Source: Gemmataceae bacterium (lineage in GTDB: Bacteria > Planctomycetota > Planctomycetia > Gemmatales > Gemmataceae). From it: a DNA stretch of 64,000 bases. The translations under genes and the position numbers were made by a program. The stretch is from assembly GCA_025055795.1 (NCBI GenBank), contig JANWVV010000008.1, forward strand, positions 1 through 64,000. Reading direction: 5' to 3'. Positions 62,475-64,000 of the stretch are shown here, one piece after another (positions within the stretch are counted from its first letter, which is position 1; each line of letters begins with the position of its first letter). A model generated the notes under the pieces. That model ran no database searches and had not been told where the DNA came from. It saw only the letters and a program-made list of their open reading frames with translations.

Positions 62475-64000
62475 CTAAGGGTTCACCCCTAGACTGCGGC
62501 GAATGAACTCCAGTTGTGTCCGCTGATAATGCTGACTGCGGATCCCATGGCGGGCCGAAGGGTACACCATCATCTCGAAAGATTTGTTGGCCTTCTGCAA
62601 TGCTTCCGCCAACTGCATACTGTTCTGGACATGGACGTTGTCGTCGACCATCCCGTGGATGATCAGGAGGCGACCGTGCAAGTGCTGTGCCGCTTCCACA
62701 CAACTGCTGCGGCGATACCCCTCCGGGTTCTCCTGGGGGGTGAGCATGTACCGTTCGGTGTAGATGGAGTCATACAGGCGCCAATCGGTCACGGGGCCGG
62801 AAGCGATACCGGCGCAAAAGACCTTGGAATGGGTCAAGGCGTAGGCGGTCAGGTAGCCGCCATAGCTGTGTCCGCTCAGGCCCATGCGTTGTGGATCGGC
62901 CCAGCCCTGGTTGACCAGCCATTGGACGGCCCCCTCCAAGTCCTTCAACTCCTGCACGCCTAACTGTTTGTAGCAGCTCCAGGCGGATTGGGCCCCTTTG
63001 CCGCTGGCACTGCGTGGATCCACCCGCACCACGACGATACCACTACTGGCCAGCGACTGATCGAGCAGGCGGCCGGCACTGTACTCGTCGCGAATGGTGG
63101 GCATACGGGGACCGCCATAAATAAACAGCCAGACAGGATAACGGCGTTTGGCATCAAACCCCGGCGGATAGGTAATGGCTCCCTCCAGGACGAACCCGTC
63201 CGGCAATGGAATGCGGACCCGTTCGTGCTTGCCGAAGCGGAACCGCTCCCGCTCCCGCACCGGGTTGGTGTCCAGCCGGCGGATCGGACCACGGTCGATC
63301 TCGACTAACACCTGCTGCGGCGGAGTATACGGATCACTGAAGCGGTCAATGTACAGCTTCCCTCCTGGAGCCAGGCTGATCTGGTGCGTCTTTCCTTTCT
63401 CGCTGAGAAGTTCCACCGGACCATCGAAACGGGTACGGCAAAAGTCCACACCCGTGGGCGAAGTCAGGCGGGCGGTAAAGTAAACACGTTGTTGGTCAGC
63501 TTCAACGCGTAACACATCTTGGACGTCCCAACTACCGTGGGTAACGCGGCGTAGGCAGCGTCCGTCGGCAGCGTAATGGTACAGATGTTTCCAGCCGCTC
63601 CGTTCGCTCAGAAACAAAAACGAACCGTCCGGAAGGAAGTGTGGGGCACCTACGTCATCCACCCAGGCCGCCGTTGTTTCACGCAACAGACGACGGGGGG
63701 CTTGCTCCAGACCATCCCAAACCAGCAGATCCAACCAGGTTTGCGTCCGGTTTTGAACATACGCATAAGGGGCATACCTGGCCCGCTGGTGGTGGGGATT
63801 GTCTGGCCGAGCAGAGGAACGATCTTTGTCCTGAACCGGCTTCGATCCATCACCGGACGGCTGCTGCGAGTCACCGTGGTGTACAGGGGGCAGGTTCCTT
63901 TCCTGGTTGGGGAGTGGTCGCCAACCGACGCGCACAATCAGGGTCTGGGCCGGTGGATAGAGATCCGCAGGCAATGGGAGCCAGCGTGGCTGGCCACCCT
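62475..64000 (-). CDS. S9 family peptidase (dipeptidyl peptidase IV-like), partial
   Basis: The frame is open to the right edge of the window, so the N-terminal start lies outside. The visible part of about 508 residues ends with the alpha/beta-hydrolase catalytic domain. The active Ser is in GLSGHSYGGYLTAY (near 62870), Asp in HGMVDDNVHVQNS (near 62640), and His in SARHGIRSQH (near 62550). Upstream lie beta-propeller-like blades, for example SFLFLSERSGWKHLYHY. Family members cleave dipeptides from proteins in the periplasm. A charged, Gln/Asp/Ser-rich insert (about 63780-63900) sits within the propeller. Confidence 0.9.
   Translation of the reverse strand, partial: GGQPRWLPLPADLYPPAQTLIVRVGWRPLPNQERNLPPVHHGDSQQPSGDGSKPVQDKDRSSARPDNPHHQRARYAPYAYVQNRTQTWLDLLVWDGLEQAPRRLLRETTAAWVDDVGAPHFLPDGSFLFLSERSGWKHLYHYAADGRCLRRVTHGSWDVQDVLRVEADQQRVYFTARLTSPTGVDFCRTRFDGPVELLSEKGKTHQISLAPGGKLYIDRFSDPYTPPQQVLVEIDRGPIRRLDTNPVRERERFRFGKHERVRIPLPDGFVLEGAITYPPGFDAKRRYPVWLFIYGGPRMPTIRDEYSAGRLLDQSLASSGIVVVRVDPRSASGKGAQSAWSCYKQLGVQELKDLEGAVQWLVNQGWADPQRMGLSGHSYGGYLTAYALTHSKVFCAGIASGPVTDWRLYDSIYTERYMLTPQENPEGYRRSSCVEAAQHLHGRLLIIHGMVDDNVHVQNSMQLAEALQKANKSFEMMVYPSARHGIRSQHYQRTQLEFIRRSLGVNP

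Overview
This is a bacterial chromosome segment, about 60% G+C, that looks planctomycetal (Planctomycetota, possibly Gemmatales-like). The strongest signs are a DUF1549/DUF1553 cytochrome-domain protein (58173-61385), an exosortase fused to an EpsI-like domain (48991-50700), an Hsp70 of the HscA type next to IscX, and a very large secretin in a type II secretion / type IV pilus-like cluster. I saw no rRNA, tRNA, CRISPR array, transposase or phage gene. Assignments come from reading motifs by eye; no database search was possible.

Layout. 1-833 has no convincing gene. 834-3219 (+) carries a MoxR ATPase and an MFS transporter. 3321-24849 is a secretion cluster. On the minus strand, in transcription order, it has GspG, then H-I-J-K joined by ATGA overlaps, a PilM-PilN fusion, a PilO-like protein, a 2364-residue secretin and a lipoprotein. 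Divergently, on the plus strand, it has the ATPase GspE and the inner-membrane protein GspF. No prepilin peptidase or GspC was found here. The secretin, GspJ and the TPM-domain protein (40058-41134) carry long glycine-rich or proline-rich stretches.

24968-36856 holds an HNH nuclease, HscA with IscX (Fe-S cluster assembly), a TetR-MFP-RND efflux module with a clear promoter/operator in front of the regulator, a pseudokinase-like membrane protein, and a TIM-barrel isomerase-like protein. 36868-41134 (minus) has a voltage-sensor-like membrane protein, hydroxymethylbilane synthase (hemC), a HIT protein and a TPM-domain protein. 41549-43201 (+) is an AAA ATPase behind a structured leader.

43301-61385 is almost all on the minus strand. 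It holds a LarA-like protein, an M28-PDZ peptidase, a proline-rich secreted protein, an exosortase with two TPR proteins in one operon, RpiB overlapping a fused YrdC-like/low-molecular-weight phosphatase protein, an isocitrate dehydrogenase family enzyme, and the large cytochrome-domain protein. The window ends with a flavodoxin-like protein (+) and a DPP-IV-type S9 peptidase (minus) that runs off the right edge.

Functionally the window mixes envelope and secretion machinery (secretin cluster, exosortase, RND pump, secreted hydrolases) with housekeeping genes (hemC, rpiB, hscA/iscX). The most unusual element is the secretion cluster: a secretin with about fourteen N-type repeats, a pseudopilin with a long Gly/Lys tail, and Ala instead of Gly before the cleavage site in three of five pseudopilins.
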